Positions 7,754-8,889 of a stretch of 8,889 nt of DNA are shown piece by piece (the first letter of the stretch is position 1; every line of letters begins with the position of its first letter). This stretch comes from Pseudomonadota bacterium (GTDB taxonomy: Bacteria; Pseudomonadota; Gammaproteobacteria; Burkholderiales; Burkholderiaceae_D). The notes below the pieces were generated by a model that had not been told where the DNA came from, did not search any database, and was given only the letters and a program-made list of their open reading frames with translations. Location: assembly GCA_023392035.1 (NCBI GenBank), contig JAEVZY010000369.1, positions 1 through 8,889 on the forward strand, read 5' to 3'. The translations under genes were made by a program, and so were the position numbers.

Positions 7754-8889
7754 GTTGTTCTCCTTTGCTGGCGGCGGCGGCACGCGCGGCCTCGGTGCCG
7801 GCGATGCGGCCGAAGGCGGTACCGATCGCCATGCCCACGCCCGCGGTATAGCCCTTGCCCAGCACATTGCCGGCCATCATTTCACCAGCGACAAACAGGT
7901 TGTCGCTGGCCACGCCGCCGAAGTGCACGCGCGAGCGCTCATCCACTTTCAGGCCCAGGTAAGTGAAGGTGATGCCGGGACGCAGGGCATAGGCAAAATA
8001 AGGCGGCTTTTCCAGCGGCAAAGCCCAGTGGGTCTTGGCCGGGCTCAGGCCTTCGGTATGGCAATCGTCCAGCACCGCATGGTCGAAAGTGCCGACACGG
8101 CAGGCGGCGTTGAAGTCCTGCACCGTCTTCATGAACGTCTCCACCGGCAGCTTCAGTTTGCCGGCCAGCTCTTGCAGGCTCTGCGCCTGTATGCCGGGGA
8201 ACACCGGCGGCATGAAGCGGCCAATGGCCCGGCTGTCGATGATGGAATAGCCGATCTGCCCCGGCTGCTGGGCCACCAGCCGGCCCCAGATCGCATAGCG
8301 CTTGGGCCAGAAGTCCTCGCCTTCGTCGTAAAAGCGAAGGCCATTGCGATTGACCATGATGCCCAGCGAGACGCAATCGACGCGGGTGCAGATGCCGCCG
8401 TCATACTTGGGCGCACGGGCGTCGATCGCCACGCAATGGCTCTGGGTCGGATCGCCGATGATGTCGGCGCCGGCGCCCATCATGAATTTGAGCAGCACGC
8501 CCATGTTGTAGCGGGTGCCGCGAATCAGGAAATTGTCGGCCGGCCATTCGCCGTTGACTTCGCCCCAGGCTTCGCGCTGCCATTCCAGATTGGATTCGAA
8601 ACCACCGGCCGCCAGCACGCAGGTCTTGGCTTCGATGCGCTGGCCCTTGCACCAGGCGGCGAGAAAGCGCCCGTCTTTCAGCTCCAGACGATCGACCGGC
8701 GCCTCATAGCGGATCTCCACCCCCAGCGCTTCGGCGCTGCGGTAATAGGCATTCACCAGCGCCTTGCCGCCGCCCATGAAGAAGGCGTTGGTGCGCGACA
8801 GGTGCAGGGTGCCCGCCAGCGACGGCTGGAAGCGCACGCCGTGCCTGCGCATCCAGGGCCGGCACGTGGAAGAGGCACGGATCACGAGG
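7740..8889 (-). CDS. tcuA: FAD-dependent tricarballylate dehydrogenase TcuA (5' end beyond right edge)
   Basis: TcuA oxidises tricarballylate to cis-aconitate, which enters the citric acid cycle. This detoxifies a citrate analogue that inhibits aconitase and allows growth on it. The 382 visible residues are the C-terminal four-fifths of a family of about 467. The frame is open to the right edge, so the GTG at 8885 is not the start, and the N-terminal Rossmann GxGxxG lies outside. It belongs to the FAD_binding_2 (fumarate reductase/succinate dehydrogenase flavoprotein) superfamily. Counting from the codon at 8885, visible motifs are GGGKALVNAYY (38-48), LAAGGFESN (91-99), NRNGLRFYDEGED (179-191) followed by WPKRYAIWGRL, PGITFTYLGLKVD (303-315, the usual T-x-GGL flavin segment) and VAGEMMAGNVLGKGYTAG (332-349). 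The 3' end overlaps tcuB. A regulator (tcuR) or transporter, if present, would lie to the right. Confidence 0.93.
   Translation of the reverse strand, partial: LVIRASSTCRPWMRRHGVRFQPSLAGTLHLSRTNAFFMGGGKALVNAYYRSAEALGVEIRYEAPVDRLELKDGRFLAAWCKGQRIEAKTCVLAAGGFESNLEWQREAWGEVNGEWPADNFLIRGTRYNMGVLLKFMMGAGADIIGDPTQSHCVAIDARAPKYDGGICTRVDCVSLGIMVNRNGLRFYDEGEDFWPKRYAIWGRLVAQQPGQIGYSIIDSRAIGRFMPPVFPGIQAQSLQELAGKLKLPVETFMKTVQDFNAACRVGTFDHAVLDDCHTEGLSPAKTHWALPLEKPPYFAYALRPGITFTYLGLKVDERSRVHFGGVASDNLFVAGEMMAGNVLGKGYTAGVGMAIGTAFGRIAGTEAARAAAASKGEQRAAA
7760..7765 (-). promoter_or_regulatory. Ribosome binding site of tcuB inside the tcuA 3' end
   Basis: On the minus strand AAGGAG lies six bases before GTG (7753) and within the last codons of tcuA, whose TGA is at 7742-7740. 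This decides the non-ATG start of tcuB and suggests that ribosomes finishing tcuA re-initiate on tcuB. Confidence 0.75.

Noticed and set aside
6833..7966. 377-codon plus-strand open frame across the tcuA/tcuB junction
   Set aside because: It is antisense to two motif-confirmed proteins, with low-complexity Gln/Arg/His composition.

Overview
The window is GC-rich DNA with tightly packed genes. It most resembles a betaproteobacterium of the order Burkholderiales, perhaps Oxalobacteraceae-like. That placement is inferred from codon composition, the mix of genes and protein similarity recalled from memory; no marker gene is present to settle it. Most of the window is ordinary chromosomal metabolism. 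I do not see a clear undescribed system. The least explained part is the left 2 kb.

Layout, left to right. (1) 1-301, plus strand: the 3' end of an unidentified gene. It converges on a 549-residue protein of unknown function (370-2019, minus strand), with a hairpin between them. (2) 2073-3269, minus: serA, an E. coli-type D-3-phosphoglycerate dehydrogenase with an intact ACT-domain serine site. The unknown 549-residue gene lies 53 bp downstream of it on the same strand. (3) 3270-3456: a 187 bp divergent promoter region. (4) 3457-4221, plus: fpr, an E. coli-type ferredoxin/flavodoxin-NADP+ reductase ending in an aromatic Trp. (5) 4222-4327: a convergent intergenic region with two nested or abutting perfect inverted repeats. 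(6) 4328-6412, minus: a bifunctional enoyl-CoA hydratase/3-hydroxyacyl-CoA dehydrogenase of fatty-acid beta-oxidation, with a promoter candidate and a palindrome upstream. (7) 6507-6541: a strong hairpin terminator. (8) 6572-8889, minus: a tcuAB operon for tricarballylate oxidation. tcuA is cut by the right edge, and tcuB starts at a GTG inside the tcuA 3' end.

How the genes work together. TcuA oxidises tricarballylate to cis-aconitate, and TcuB (two Fe-S motifs plus a membrane domain) passes the electrons to the respiratory chain. The bifunctional Fad protein carries out two consecutive beta-oxidation steps and makes NADH. SerA draws 3-phosphoglycerate into serine. Fpr balances NADPH with ferredoxin/flavodoxin. 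Apart from tcuAB and possibly serA with the unknown gene, these are separate transcription units with no evident shared pathway.
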